A stretch of 36,861 nt of DNA from Burkholderiales bacterium (GTDB lineage Bacteria > Pseudomonadota > Gammaproteobacteria > Burkholderiales > Eutrophovitaceae): NCBI GenBank assembly GCA_030834275.1, contig JAURFP010000011.1, positions 1-36,861 of the forward strand. Reading direction: 5' to 3'. The position numbers were made by a program, and so were the translations under genes. A model generated the notes under the pieces. It had not been told where the DNA came from, did not search any database, and saw only the letters and a program-made list of their open reading frames with translations. How positions within the stretch are numbered: the first letter of the stretch is position 1; every line of letters starts with the position of its first letter. This document shows positions 1 through 14,436 of the stretch, piece by piece.

Positions 1-48
1 GCATCTTTTTTAGCCTTGTTCACATAATTATATCTTGGTGTTACAAAC

Positions 49-1230
49 TTAATAGGATCTCGGCAACCCCAAAACTTTCTCGGCTACGTAACAAAGAATC
101 ATCTCTCGACTGATCGGCGCAATACGCATAAGCATTACCTCACGAAGATAACGTTCGATGTTGTACTCTTTGGCATACCCAACGCCACCATGCGTTCGCA
201 GTGCGCGATCGCACGCCTCGAACGCCGCTTCCGCCGCCAAATACTTTGCCGCATTTGCCTCTGCACCGCAGTTACGCCCATCGTCGTATGAGCGTGCAGC
301 ATGCCAGACCATCAAATCCGCAGCCTCCAATGCCATCCAACTTTCAGCAAGGGGATGCTGAATCGATTGATTCGCTCCAATCTTCCTTCCAAAAACTTCG
401 CGCTCAGAAGCATATTTTGCGGCTAAGTCTACCGCCCTCTTGCCAACGCCGATAGTTTCAGATGCAATCAAAATACGTTCGGGATTTAACGAATCGAGTA
501 ACAACCGAAATCCATCCCCCTCATTCCCAATTCGACTCTCTAAATCAACCTCTAAATTATCGATAAAAACCATGTTCGAATCGACAGCATTTCTACCCAT
601 CTTATCAATCGCCTTAACCTCAATTCGGCGCCGGTCTAGGTCACAATAAAAAAGAGTCAGACCGTCAATAGGTTTTACACATTGGTCCTTGGGAGTCGTC
701 CTCACCAATAATAAAATTTTATTAGCCTCTTGCGCTGTGGTCGTCCACATCTTTTGACCGCTTATAACATAGCGATCACCTACCCTCCGACCAGTAGTTG
801 AAATACTCGATGTATCAAGGCCTGCATCTGGCTCTGTAACTCCAAATGCAACCTTGTGTTTGCCATCGATTAACGGTGGGATGAATTTTAGTTTCTGCTC
901 AGTGGAACCATGTTTAACAATCGCGTGAGGACCAAAGAGATTTATGTGAATCGAAGAACACGCTGAAATCGCACCAGCCGAATTTCCAACGATTTGCATC
1001 ATCAGCGCAGCATCACTGACTCCTAACCCGCTGCCGCCTAGCTCTCGAGGCATCGTGATGCCGAGCCACCCACCATCAGCGAAGGCCTGGTGAAACTCTG
1101 TGGGGAATGAATGTGTCCGCTCCCGCTCACGCCAATATGCGTCATCGAAACGAGCGCAAAGAGCTCCAACGGCCTCAAATATCTGTTGCCTTCTCTCATT
1201 CGGCTCGAGACCTGCAGGTAAATTTTTCAT
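49..1230 (-). CDS. acyl-CoA dehydrogenase family protein
   Basis: 393 aa; FGVTEPDAGLDTSSISTTGRRVGDRYVISGQKMWTT and C-terminal RTHGGVGYAKEYNIERYLREVMLMRIAP are typical acyl-CoA dehydrogenase motifs. Confidence 0.92.
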   Translation of the reverse strand: MKNLPAGLEPNERRQQIFEAVGALCARFDDAYWRERERTHSFPTEFHQAFADGGWLGITMPRELGGSGLGVSDAALMMQIVGNSAGAISACSSIHINLFGPHAIVKHGSTEQKLKFIPPLIDGKHKVAFGVTEPDAGLDTSSISTTGRRVGDRYVISGQKMWTTTAQEANKILLLVRTTPKDQCVKPIDGLTLFYCDLDRRRIEVKAIDKMGRNAVDSNMVFIDNLEVDLESRIGNEGDGFRLLLDSLNPERILIASETIGVGKRAVDLAAKYASEREVFGRKIGANQSIQHPLAESWMALEAADLMVWHAARSYDDGRNCGAEANAAKYLAAEAAFEACDRALRTHGGVGYAKEYNIERYLREVMLMRIAPISREMILCYVAEKVLGLPRSY

Positions 1231-1319
1231 GCTCGCTCACTGATGTAACACACTACTAACTGTCCTCTCCGCAGTGTATCATCCGAGAACGTCAAAGATA
1301 TACAACATCACAACAAAAC

Positions 1320-2081
1320 GTGTCCATTACACTCGAGACTAAAACCTGGGAGAATGACTGGGAATTGGTGGTTAACCATCAATTTTTGAGAACAGTTATG
1401 GAGCGTTTCAAACAACACGTGGACAAGAGGGTGCTTTTCATCAATAACGTCCTGAACCCCTCAGTTGTAGCGCGTGCTGCTGATCGACTCATCGCTAACG
1501 AGATTATTGATGAGTATATATTTGTATCTCAGCATGCGGATAATGCTCTAGAGCACTTCGGGCTTAGCAGAGAGGCTTTAGGCAAAGGTTACAATTATTC
1601 AATAGCAGAGCTTGTTTCTATTTTCTTGTGCAGCACAAAGTATCTTGCACATTTTTCGAGCGATACGACAATCACCGAAGACGTAGCACCACATTGGTTA
1701 TCGGATGCCACTTCGCTTCTAGCTGAACAAGGGGAAGTCAGCGTTGTAAACCTTACGTGGGATCAAAAGTATTCCGAAGCTCTAAAAGACTCAGACTATC
1801 AAGATGACAATTACTTTTACGGGTATGGGTTCTCGGATCAAATGTATGTAATCGAAGTCGAAGAATTTAATAAAAAAATTTACGACTTTGAACACCCCGC
1901 CTCAGAAAGATATCCAAAGTACGCGGGAGCATTATTTGAGAAAAGGGTCGACTCTTACATGAGGGTGAACGCGAGAATTAGGGCGACCTACCGTCACGCA
2001 TCATATATCCACAAAAATTTTCCAAAACCAAACACCATCCGACGCTGGATCTGGACCCAATTAAACAAACCACAAAATTAA
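1320..2081 (+). CDS. hypothetical protein, possibly glycosyltransferase-like (GT-A fold)
   Basis: 253 aa ORF with GTG start; pattern VLFINNVLNPSVV...YLAHFSSDTTIT...W resembles GT2-type strand/acidic motif layout, but weakly. Confidence 0.5.
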   Translation: MSITLETKTWENDWELVVNHQFLRTVMERFKQHVDKRVLFINNVLNPSVVARAADRLIANEIIDEYIFVSQHADNALEHFGLSREALGKGYNYSIAELVSIFLCSTKYLAHFSSDTTITEDVAPHWLSDATSLLAEQGEVSVVNLTWDQKYSEALKDSDYQDDNYFYGYGFSDQMYVIEVEEFNKKIYDFEHPASERYPKYAGALFEKRVDSYMRVNARIRATYRHASYIHKNFPKPNTIRRWIWTQLNKPQN

Positions 2082-2082
2082 A

Positions 2083-2171
2083 TGGCGGAGAGTGAGGGAT
2101 TCGAACCCTCGAAACGCAAAGCGTTTAACGGTTTTCGAGACCGCCCCGTTCGACCGCTCCGGCAACTCTCC
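2083..2171 (-). tRNA. tRNA-Ser, anticodon CGA
   Basis: Reverse complement GGAGAGTTGCCGGAGCGGTCGAACGGGGCGGTCTCGAAAACCGTTAAACGCTTTGCGTTTCGAGGGTTCGAATCCCTCACTCTCCGCCA: 7-bp acceptor stem, loop CTCGAAA, long variable arm, T-loop GGTTCGAATCC, encoded CCA. Confidence 0.95.
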
Positions 2172-2211
2172 GAACGAACGCCATTCTAACAGCGTCTACA
2201 GTTCATCAGAA

Positions 2212-3531
<1,320 letters not shown>

Positions 3532-4833
3532 CTATTTTTTTCGGTCTTCCTCATCCAAGCGACGAAGAAAATCCAACTTTTCTTGAATTTTTCTTTCAAG
3601 CCCTCGCTCGGTAGGAAAATAAAAACGATGTCCCTTCAAACCATCTGGTAAGTATTGTTCGTTCGGGGCGTAGCCATGAGTCTCATCATGAGCATACCGG
3701 TATTTTTCCCCGAAACCGAGTTCCTTCATTAATTTAGTAGGCGCATTCCGAAGATGTATCGGCACCACCTCCGAGCTCGAGGATTTAACAGTCCTTAGAG
3801 CACTATTATAGGCCGAATACAGCGCATTACTTTTTGCAGCACAAGCCATGTAAACAACTGCCTGTGCCAGTGCGAGCTCGCCCTCGGGACTTCCCAGCCT
3901 TTCGAAGGCGGACACGGCATCTAATGCTATTGAAAGTGCCTTGGGGTCGGCAAGGCCGATATCCTCTGAGGCCATTCTTATCATTCTGCGACCGACATAC
4001 AGTGGGTCTGCGCCGCCATCAATCATACGAACGAACCAATAAAGGCTCGCATCTGGATCAGACCCACGTACCGATTTATGTAGCGCGGATATCTGATCGT
4101 AAAACGAATCACCACCTTTATCGAATCGGCGATACGCATGAGGCATTGTTTCGAACACAAACGCCTCTTCTATTCTTTTAAGACCAAGCTCATCGGCAGT
4201 ATGATTCAAAAACTCCAGCATATTAAGAAGTCTTCGACCATCGCCATCTGCGAGACTAACAACCGCATCGATAGCCCTCGGTTCGTACTTAGCTTTTGCA
4301 TCAAGCGACGACAACCCCTTCGAAAATATTTCAAAAAGATCATCACGCGTTAGCGACTCGAGCTTAAACACTGTGGCGCGGGAGAGTAATGCGCTATTTA
4401 CCTCGAACGATGGGTTTTCTGTCGTAGCGCCAATGAACGTGATAATTCCACCTTCTACATGTGGAAGAAATGCATCTTGTTGCGATTTGTTAAAGCGATG
4501 AACCTCATCTACAAATACCACCGTTTGTCTAGAAAATTGGGTGATATTATTTTCGGCTAGCACAATAACTTCTCGAATATCTTTAATCCCGGATAGGACG
4601 GCTGAGATTTGAACAAACTCCGCACTCCAGCCATCGGCGATAAGTCGCGCGAGAGTCGTCTTACCCACCCCAGGGGGACCCCAAAATATCAGGGATTGAG
4701 GTTTACCTACTCGATGAATTGTAGATAACGGCTTTCCGTCGCCCACTAGGTGTTTTTGACCAACGAATTCCTCAAAAGTATTAGGCCGGAGTATGTCCGC
4801 AAGTGGCTTTGTGATTGATTTACTAATATCCAT
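3532..4833 (-). CDS. rarA: replication-associated recombination protein A (AAA+ ATPase)
   Basis: 433 aa; LADILRPNTFEEFVGQKHLVG, Walker A GPPGVGKTT, FVDEVHRFNKSQQDAFLPHVE, FIGATTENPSFEVN. Confidence 0.96.
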   Translation of the reverse strand: MDISKSITKPLADILRPNTFEEFVGQKHLVGDGKPLSTIHRVGKPQSLIFWGPPGVGKTTLARLIADGWSAEFVQISAVLSGIKDIREVIVLAENNITQFSRQTVVFVDEVHRFNKSQQDAFLPHVEGGIITFIGATTENPSFEVNSALLSRATVFKLESLTRDDLFEIFSKGLSSLDAKAKYEPRAIDAVVSLADGDGRRLLNMLEFLNHTADELGLKRIEEAFVFETMPHAYRRFDKGGDSFYDQISALHKSVRGSDPDASLYWFVRMIDGGADPLYVGRRMIRMASEDIGLADPKALSIALDAVSAFERLGSPEGELALAQAVVYMACAAKSNALYSAYNSALRTVKSSSSEVVPIHLRNAPTKLMKELGFGEKYRYAHDETHGYAPNEQYLPDGLKGHRFYFPTERGLERKIQEKLDFLRRLDEEDRKK

Positions 4834-4865
4834 TGGATACTCAATCTAACATCGCATATCGAAGG

Positions 4866-5504
4866 TCAATCGGTTATCAAATCTACCCCTTCGGGAGGTG
4901 TAAACGTGAATAGCGCGTTTGAATCGCTCAATTTCCCCTTGGAAAACTTTGTAATTTCTATTACCGTCTTCTGCCCAAAGTGATCAAATAACTCCATCGC
5001 AGTCAAAACATCTTTTTTAAACCCGATGTTGATTCGAGCGAACAAGGTATTTTCTTCGTAAGGCGTAATCCGCACCCACTCCAGTCCTCGCTGAACCTTT
5101 TGGCTTTCCAACATAAAAAACCGCTCAATATCACTGGATCCCGCGAGCAACGCCGCAGGCGATGACCCGAGCGCCGCATCCAAATTGACTCGAGTGACCT
5201 GCTCAAGATCCTTGTCATACACCCAAAGATAAACTCCATCTCCAACTAATAATTGCTCATATGGTGCTTTATAGACCCATCTAAATTTTCCCGGGCGCAG
5301 AAAACTGAAACTTCCTTCAGATTTTTGCAAAACCTCACCACTCTCAAGGAATACAGTCTGAACGAACTCAGCGCGCCCCGCGTTCGTATTACTAATAAAT
5401 GCGCGGAGCCGCTCGATCCCACCCGCATAAGATACCTCGACGCTTGATGCAAGCGCCAAAGTTACCAACAAATAACGAAAAAATTTATTAATAAATGTAT
5501 ACAT
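4866..5504 (-). CDS. lolA: outer membrane lipoprotein carrier protein LolA
   Basis: 212 aa with signal peptide; AEFVQTVF, GSFSFLRPGKFRWVYKAPYEQLLVGDGVYLWVYDKDLEQVT; located between ftsK and rarA. Confidence 0.93.
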   Translation of the reverse strand: MYTFINKFFRYLLVTLALASSVEVSYAGGIERLRAFISNTNAGRAEFVQTVFLESGEVLQKSEGSFSFLRPGKFRWVYKAPYEQLLVGDGVYLWVYDKDLEQVTRVNLDAALGSSPAALLAGSSDIERFFMLESQKVQRGLEWVRITPYEENTLFARINIGFKKDVLTAMELFDHFGQKTVIEITKFSKGKLSDSNALFTFTPPEGVDLITD

Positions 5505-5521
5505 ATAGCTGTGTTTCGAGA

Positions 5522-8923
<3,402 letters not shown>

Positions 8924-8950
8924 GCAGCTCTCTATTCGAGCGGTAGCATC

Positions 8951-9550
8951 ATGAAAAAAGCAAATCGAGTAACGGCAGGGGGTACCGCCGAGACCGTAAA
9001 AATCGACGAGAGCTTTGAAGAGATACTATCAGAGGCACTCGGAGATGACATCAAGCCCATCAAATCGGATCAAAATACCGCTGACTTCGCGCGCAAACCA
9101 AAACCGAAGCCCATTCCCAAACAAAGCTTAAAAGACGAGGCTGCTGTATTAAAAGATAGCCTCGGAGAGGAGCAATTTAGCCTCGCAGAAGCGCCGATGG
9201 GAGAAGATGGCACTTACCTAAAATCGGGACTTCAAATAAATGTTCTAAGAAAACTTAAGCGTGGATTTTGGGCAATTCAAGACGAGCTTGACTTACACGG
9301 AAGTACATCCGGCACTGCAAAAGAATTGGTCGGTAATTTCTTATCTGAAGCTAAAGTGCGCGGATTGAGATGCGTCCGCGTAATTCACGGGAAGGGTGTA
9401 CGATCCCCAAATCGAGAACCCGTTTTAAAAAATAAATTATTTGTATGGCTGCAAATGCGAAACGACATTCTCGCGTATTGCCCCGCCCGTCAATCTGATG
9501 GAGGAAGCGGTGCGACCATCCTCCTACTGTCCAATTCAAGAGGAGGATAG
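8951..9550 (+). CDS. Smr domain protein (MutS2/SmrA family putative endonuclease)
   Basis: 199 aa; QDELDLHGSTSGTAKELVGNFL...CVRVIHGKGVRS...VLKNKLFVWL is a Smr domain. Confidence 0.9.
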   Translation: MKKANRVTAGGTAETVKIDESFEEILSEALGDDIKPIKSDQNTADFARKPKPKPIPKQSLKDEAAVLKDSLGEEQFSLAEAPMGEDGTYLKSGLQINVLRKLKRGFWAIQDELDLHGSTSGTAKELVGNFLSEAKVRGLRCVRVIHGKGVRSPNREPVLKNKLFVWLQMRNDILAYCPARQSDGGSGATILLLSNSRGG

Positions 9551-9560
9551 GCCTACTAAC

Positions 9561-9914
<354 letters not shown>

Positions 9915-9996
9915 TTAACCGGTACTCAGCTTAGTATAAACCGGTTGGACATTTAATTTAAGTGCAAACTGCCAAGGTTAAACAAAAAGTACCGAC

Positions 9997-11670
9997 CTAG
10001 GAATTTCTCCCGACTTTGCCCCGAAAAGTGCTGGTGATCGGGAAACGCCAATCTTTGCCGAACGCTCGTCGGGTAATCCTGACCCCTGGGGGAGCCTGAC
10101 GTCGCTTATATTCATTTACGTGAATTAAATGGACTATTCTTTCCACATCCGCCCTGAGATATCCTTCTTGTACAATTTCTTCGATGCTCCTATTTTGCTC
10201 AACATACTGTTCAACAACAGCATCAAGAGTGTCGTATGGAGGTAGCGAGTCCTGATCTAATTGATCCGGTCGCAGCTCAGCACTCGGAGGTCTTTCAATA
10301 ATACGATTCGGTATGACTTGAGAAAGACTATTCCTGTACTTACACAACCGATAAACCATCTGCTTGCCTAAATCCTTGAGGACTGCATAGCCTCCCGCCA
10401 TGTCTCCATACAACGTGGCATAACCAGTGCTCATTTCACTTTTATTTCCCGTAGTCAACACAAGAGAACCAAATTTATTAGACATGCTCATCAGCAGTGT
10501 CCCTCGGATCCTAGATTGGAGATTTTCTTCTGTGGTGTCGAACTCTCGACCAACAAAAACTGACGAGAGGCCTGCAATAAATTCATCAAAAATAGGTTTT
10601 ATAGCAATTTCCTCGTACCTGACATCGAGGATTTCAGCCATTTTCCTGGCATCCTCCAAACTAATGTTGGCAGTAAACTGAGATGGCATCATGACGGCAG
10701 TTACGTTCTCAGCTCCCAAGGCATCTACGGCCACAGCAAGTGTTAAAGCAGAATCGACACCACCAGAAAGACCAATAATTGCGCCCTTGAAACCATTTTT
10801 TAATACGTAATCTCTCACCCCTCGAACTAAAGCCTCATATGCGGCTTCCTCCTCGGTTTCCGGGTATGCATGGCGCACCCCAATCACATCACCCTGGTCT
10901 ACCTCAACGCAGTCCATTGAATGTGAAAACGCAGGAGACTGAAATCCCAAATATCCGCTCGAAGTAACCGCGAAAGACGCACCATCAAATACAAGTTCAT
11001 CTTGCCCGCCAACCATGTTGCAAAACACGATCGGCATATCCAGCGCCCTCGCCCTCCCGGAGACAAGATCCGTGCGAATAGCTTGCTTTGCAAGATGAAA
11101 CGGAGATGCGTTTAAAACGAGCAATACCATCGCGCCAGCATCCTTTGCAGAACGGGCGGCGCGAACCAAAGACAAATCTTCAGCATTCTCGACAACATCA
11201 ATTTCCTCGGCTCGTCCTCCCCAGATGTCCTCACAAATATTGACACCAATACGCACGCCATTCACAGAAAAAACACATGCGTCAAGTCCAGGGTCGAAAT
11301 ATCGATCTTCGTCAAAAACATGGTAATTCGGAAGCTCTTGCTTGAAGTATCGACCGATGATTTTTCCATTTTGAATAATTGAGGCAGCGTTGTAGAGTCG
11401 ATCATTTTCGCGATAGGGATGCCCAACAACCAGAGTTATATTCTCAGTCTTGGCCCGTAACGACTCGAGCTCTAAATCACAGGCCATTAAAAAGTCTTCG
11501 CGCAGCAACAAATCTTCCGGAGGATAGCCAGAGAGAGCGAGTTCAGGAGTAACAACAATATCGGCACCATCAACTTTTGCCTTTTCCAGAGCATTTGAAA
11601 TTTTCTCGCCATTCCCGGTCAAATCTCCTACAGTACAATTTAGCTGAGCGAGCAATATTTTTATCGGCAT
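9997..11670 (-). CDS. nadE: glutamine-dependent NAD+ synthetase
   Basis: Nitrilase-type N-domain (VTPELALSGYPPEDLLLR, GVNICEDIWG) plus synthetase SGGVDSALTLAVAVDALG, TGNKSEMSTGYATLYGDMAGG. Start MPIKILLAQ at 11670 preferred over ORF start 11700. Confidence 0.96.
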   Translation of the reverse strand: MPIKILLAQLNCTVGDLTGNGEKISNALEKAKVDGADIVVTPELALSGYPPEDLLLREDFLMACDLELESLRAKTENITLVVGHPYRENDRLYNAASIIQNGKIIGRYFKQELPNYHVFDEDRYFDPGLDACVFSVNGVRIGVNICEDIWGGRAEEIDVVENAEDLSLVRAARSAKDAGAMVLLVLNASPFHLAKQAIRTDLVSGRARALDMPIVFCNMVGGQDELVFDGASFAVTSSGYLGFQSPAFSHSMDCVEVDQGDVIGVRHAYPETEEEAAYEALVRGVRDYVLKNGFKGAIIGLSGGVDSALTLAVAVDALGAENVTAVMMPSQFTANISLEDARKMAEILDVRYEEIAIKPIFDEFIAGLSSVFVGREFDTTEENLQSRIRGTLLMSMSNKFGSLVLTTGNKSEMSTGYATLYGDMAGGYAVLKDLGKQMVYRLCKYRNSLSQVIPNRIIERPPSAELRPDQLDQDSLPPYDTLDAVVEQYVEQNRSIEEIVQEGYLRADVERIVHLIHVNEYKRRQAPPGVRITRRAFGKDWRFPITSTFRGKVGRNS

Positions 11671-11687
11671 AGGTATCAGTAACAAAT

Positions 11688-12818
11688 ATGGAAGAAACAA
11701 AAATAACGATAGCCGATAGTTTAGCGGAGATTAAATCTAGTGATTGGGACGGGTTAGCCCGAAAGAATCCCACCGCAAGCTATGATTTTTTGCGGGCAAT
11801 GGAAGTTTCTAACTGCGTTGGTGATGGCACCGGCTGGTATCCAGCTCATATCTTTGCGCATCAAGGCAATAAGCTGATTGGCGCGTTGCCACTCTATATA
11901 AAATCGCACTCTTATGGAGAATATGTTTTTGATTGGGCTTGGGCTGACGCTTATCAACGATCTGGCCTAGATTACTATCCAAAACTCTTATGCGCCATAC
12001 CATTTACACCGGTTGGCGGCCCTCGGCTGTTAACTGACGATGAGCACACTAAGGACCTTCTCATTAAATCTGCGATCCAATTTGCTGAAACTAACGAGTT
12101 TTCATCATTTCACTGCTTATATCCGGCTGAAGACGAGAAAAGTAGTTGGGCTCAACATTCGATGTTGAAACGTAAATCTTTTCAATTTCATTGGACGAAT
12201 AAGGGTTACATTACATTTGACGAATTCCTATCGAGCATGAATCATCAAAAGCGGAAAAAGATAAGACAGGAGCGAGATAAACTTAGTAACCTCGGAATCT
12301 CTTTAGAAACGGTAAAAGGCAGCCAAGCATCAGATAATGAGTGGAGTTTTTTCTTTAAGTGTTATCAGCAGACCTACCTCGAACGCGGCTCAACGCCTTA
12401 CTTAAATCAAAAATTTTTCGACTCGATCCGCTCATCGATTGGCGAGCACATTCTTCTCGTATTTGCAAAATTCGAGGGTGATTTCGTCGCGAGCGCAATG
12501 AATATCATCGGAGACGATGTTATCTATGGCCGGTATTGGGGTTCTACCCGTTACATTCCTGGCTTACATTTCGAAGTTTGTTATTACCAAGCAATCGAAT
12601 ATGCGATAAAAAACGGAATAGCTCGTTTTGAAGGAGGCGCGCAAGGAGAACATAAGTTGGCTCGAGGCTTAGAACCGGTTGAAACTGATTCTTATCACTG
12701 GTTGGCCCATCCACAATTCGCCGATGCAGTGAGTTCATATCTCGAGCGAGAGAGCCCCGCTATAGACAATCACGTTGGATCACTGCAATTGCGGTCCCCG
12801 TTTAAACGCCATTTGTAA
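11688..12818 (+). CDS. GNAT/FemAB-like N-acyltransferase (COG3146/DUF482-type)
   Basis: 376 aa; MNHQKRKKIRQERDKL, YGRYWGSTRYIPGLHFEVCYYQAIEYAIKNGIARFEGGAQGEHKLARGLEP. Confidence 0.88.
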   Translation: MEETKITIADSLAEIKSSDWDGLARKNPTASYDFLRAMEVSNCVGDGTGWYPAHIFAHQGNKLIGALPLYIKSHSYGEYVFDWAWADAYQRSGLDYYPKLLCAIPFTPVGGPRLLTDDEHTKDLLIKSAIQFAETNEFSSFHCLYPAEDEKSSWAQHSMLKRKSFQFHWTNKGYITFDEFLSSMNHQKRKKIRQERDKLSNLGISLETVKGSQASDNEWSFFFKCYQQTYLERGSTPYLNQKFFDSIRSSIGEHILLVFAKFEGDFVASAMNIIGDDVIYGRYWGSTRYIPGLHFEVCYYQAIEYAIKNGIARFEGGAQGEHKLARGLEPVETDSYHWLAHPQFADAVSSYLERESPAIDNHVGSLQLRSPFKRHL

Positions 12819-12876
12819 ACCTCTTAACATGATAAGATTTTCGCACAGTCCTGTTAGCCATTAATCGGAGTATTGA

Positions 12877-13389
12877 GTGGTCTTTGGTTTCTACGAAAAC
12901 TTAACGTCTCGGCAGCAGAGCATATACCGTCAAAGCGACGAAATTAAATATCTCCGGCTAGCAGAAACTACTCAACTCACGGCGCTGGCTAACGAACTCG
13001 TAGAAACGCTACCGAGCGAGAATAAAAAGGCTGTAGAAAAAATCTGCCAAGCGATCGTTGACAGCATCAATAAGCAATTCAATGCACCCCCGCTAAAATT
13101 ACAAGTGCTTGCGGTACGCCCATCTGCAGACTGGGGGGAACTCCACGGCTTATACCTCCCAGAAGACGATGGTGAAATTGCAAAAATTCAGGTTTGGATG
13201 CGGACTGCAAAAAATAAAAAAATCGTGGCTTTTAAAAGCTTTTTGCGGACTGTTCTCCACGAGCTGTGTCACCACTTGGACTACGAGCACTTCGGATTTC
13301 CGGAAACATTTCACACCGAAGGCTTTTACAGTAGAGAGTCGAGTTTATTTAAACAAATTTATGTACCAAAAGAAAATGCCGGCAATTAG
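12877..13389 (+). CDS. hypothetical protein with SprT-like zinc-metallopeptidase motif
   Basis: 170 aa, GTG start; LRTVLHELCHHLDYEHFG contains HExxH. Confidence 0.7.
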   Translation: MVFGFYENLTSRQQSIYRQSDEIKYLRLAETTQLTALANELVETLPSENKKAVEKICQAIVDSINKQFNAPPLKLQVLAVRPSADWGELHGLYLPEDDGEIAKIQVWMRTAKNKKIVAFKSFLRTVLHELCHHLDYEHFGFPETFHTEGFYSRESSLFKQIYVPKENAGN

Positions 13390-13400
13390 CCGGCGTTTTT
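13378..13400 (+). terminator. intrinsic terminator of the metallopeptidase-like gene
   Basis: GCCGGC-AATTA-GCCGGC-G-TTTTT. Confidence 0.85.
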
Positions 13401-13418
13401 CCATCTTCACGTCGTTTG

Positions 13419-13952
13419 TTAGTTCGGCTCAGGCTTACAAAAAGTCTGCAAAGTTTCATCGAAACACCAGTGCGTGTTAAACCCATTATTTCTAACAACG
13501 CAATCGTATACATACTTCGACATTTCTTTAGTGAAATGACAATTACGATATTTATGCATCGTACGCTCCCTCTCAAAGGTACCAACCACGTTTTCCTCAC
13601 CCATTCGAGAAGCTCTGTTCCGTTCCTCTTGCTCCCGAGCTGCATCGGTCTTCGTTTCTGCCTCGTTTTGAGCAACGATTACAGCTCGATCCTGATTTTC
13701 TGATTTCCGGCCTACGTCTTTCTGGCAGCTATTCTCTACAGTCGTATTGAAGCACCAGAGTGTACTAAACCCATTGTTCTCTACGATACACTCATGAACT
13801 TTTCGCCCCATTTCATTTGTCCACTCACACTGACTATACTGCGCAATGATCTGCTCCCTCCGAGCAGATCCTCCAGCAAAAACATCGGCGGCGCTAATTA
13901 CAAAAGTGAGTGAAAAAATACTCGCCACACCAAACAATTTTTCTATTTTCAT
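13419..13952 (-). CDS. secreted protein with two diverged four-cysteine repeats, unknown function
   Basis: 177 aa; signal peptide MKIEKLFGVASIFSLTFVISAADVFA; repeats YSQCEWTNEMGRKVHECIVENNGFSTLWCFNTTVENSC and YRNCHFTKEMSKYVYDCVVRNNGFNTHWCFDETLQTFC. Confidence 0.75.
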   Translation of the reverse strand: MKIEKLFGVASIFSLTFVISAADVFAGGSARREQIIAQYSQCEWTNEMGRKVHECIVENNGFSTLWCFNTTVENSCQKDVGRKSENQDRAVIVAQNEAETKTDAAREQEERNRASRMGEENVVGTFERERTMHKYRNCHFTKEMSKYVYDCVVRNNGFNTHWCFDETLQTFCKPEPN

Positions 13953-13987
13953 AAGCTTTCCTCACTCATTAAGTTGACTTAACTGGA

Positions 13988-14395
13988 TTACTGACCGAAT
14001 ACAAAACGAATCCGAAGATATCTTCTGCCAGTTAGATCTTTTGTTTCGACGATTTGCTCACCATCATAGGATGCTTCAATTGTGTACCTACCTCCAACTA
14101 CGTCCACGAAAAATAACGGACCATTGGAGTCGTCCTCAATCAAAACGTTTCCCGAAACATCAAGAACTCTAACTCGAACTCCTCTCAATGGCGCCGAAGT
14201 CTTCTCGGAGACAAATACCAAGTGCATTGGAAACCTGGAAGCCAGTTCATCAAGTTCCTTCCGCTCGCCCTCTTCAGCTCCACCAGAAACGTAACGATTA
14301 CCGCCCTGCTTGAGTATTTCCGGAGCCGCCACCGCAGACACATAAAACCAAGACAAACAACACATCAACGCTATTCTTCTAAACATGTGCAACAA
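13988..14395 (-). CDS. secreted protein with carboxypeptidase-regulatory-like (beta-sandwich) domain
   Basis: 135 aa; signal peptide then APLRGVRVRVLDVSGNVLIEDDSNGPLFFVDVVGGRYTIEASYDGE. Confidence 0.65.
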   Translation of the reverse strand: MLHMFRRIALMCCLSWFYVSAVAAPEILKQGGNRYVSGGAEEGERKELDELASRFPMHLVFVSEKTSAPLRGVRVRVLDVSGNVLIEDDSNGPLFFVDVVGGRYTIEASYDGEQIVETKDLTGRRYLRIRFVFGQ

Positions 14396-14436
14396 AGCTT
14401 CCTCCTAAAACACCAGACTCCCAGGCTCGAATTATC

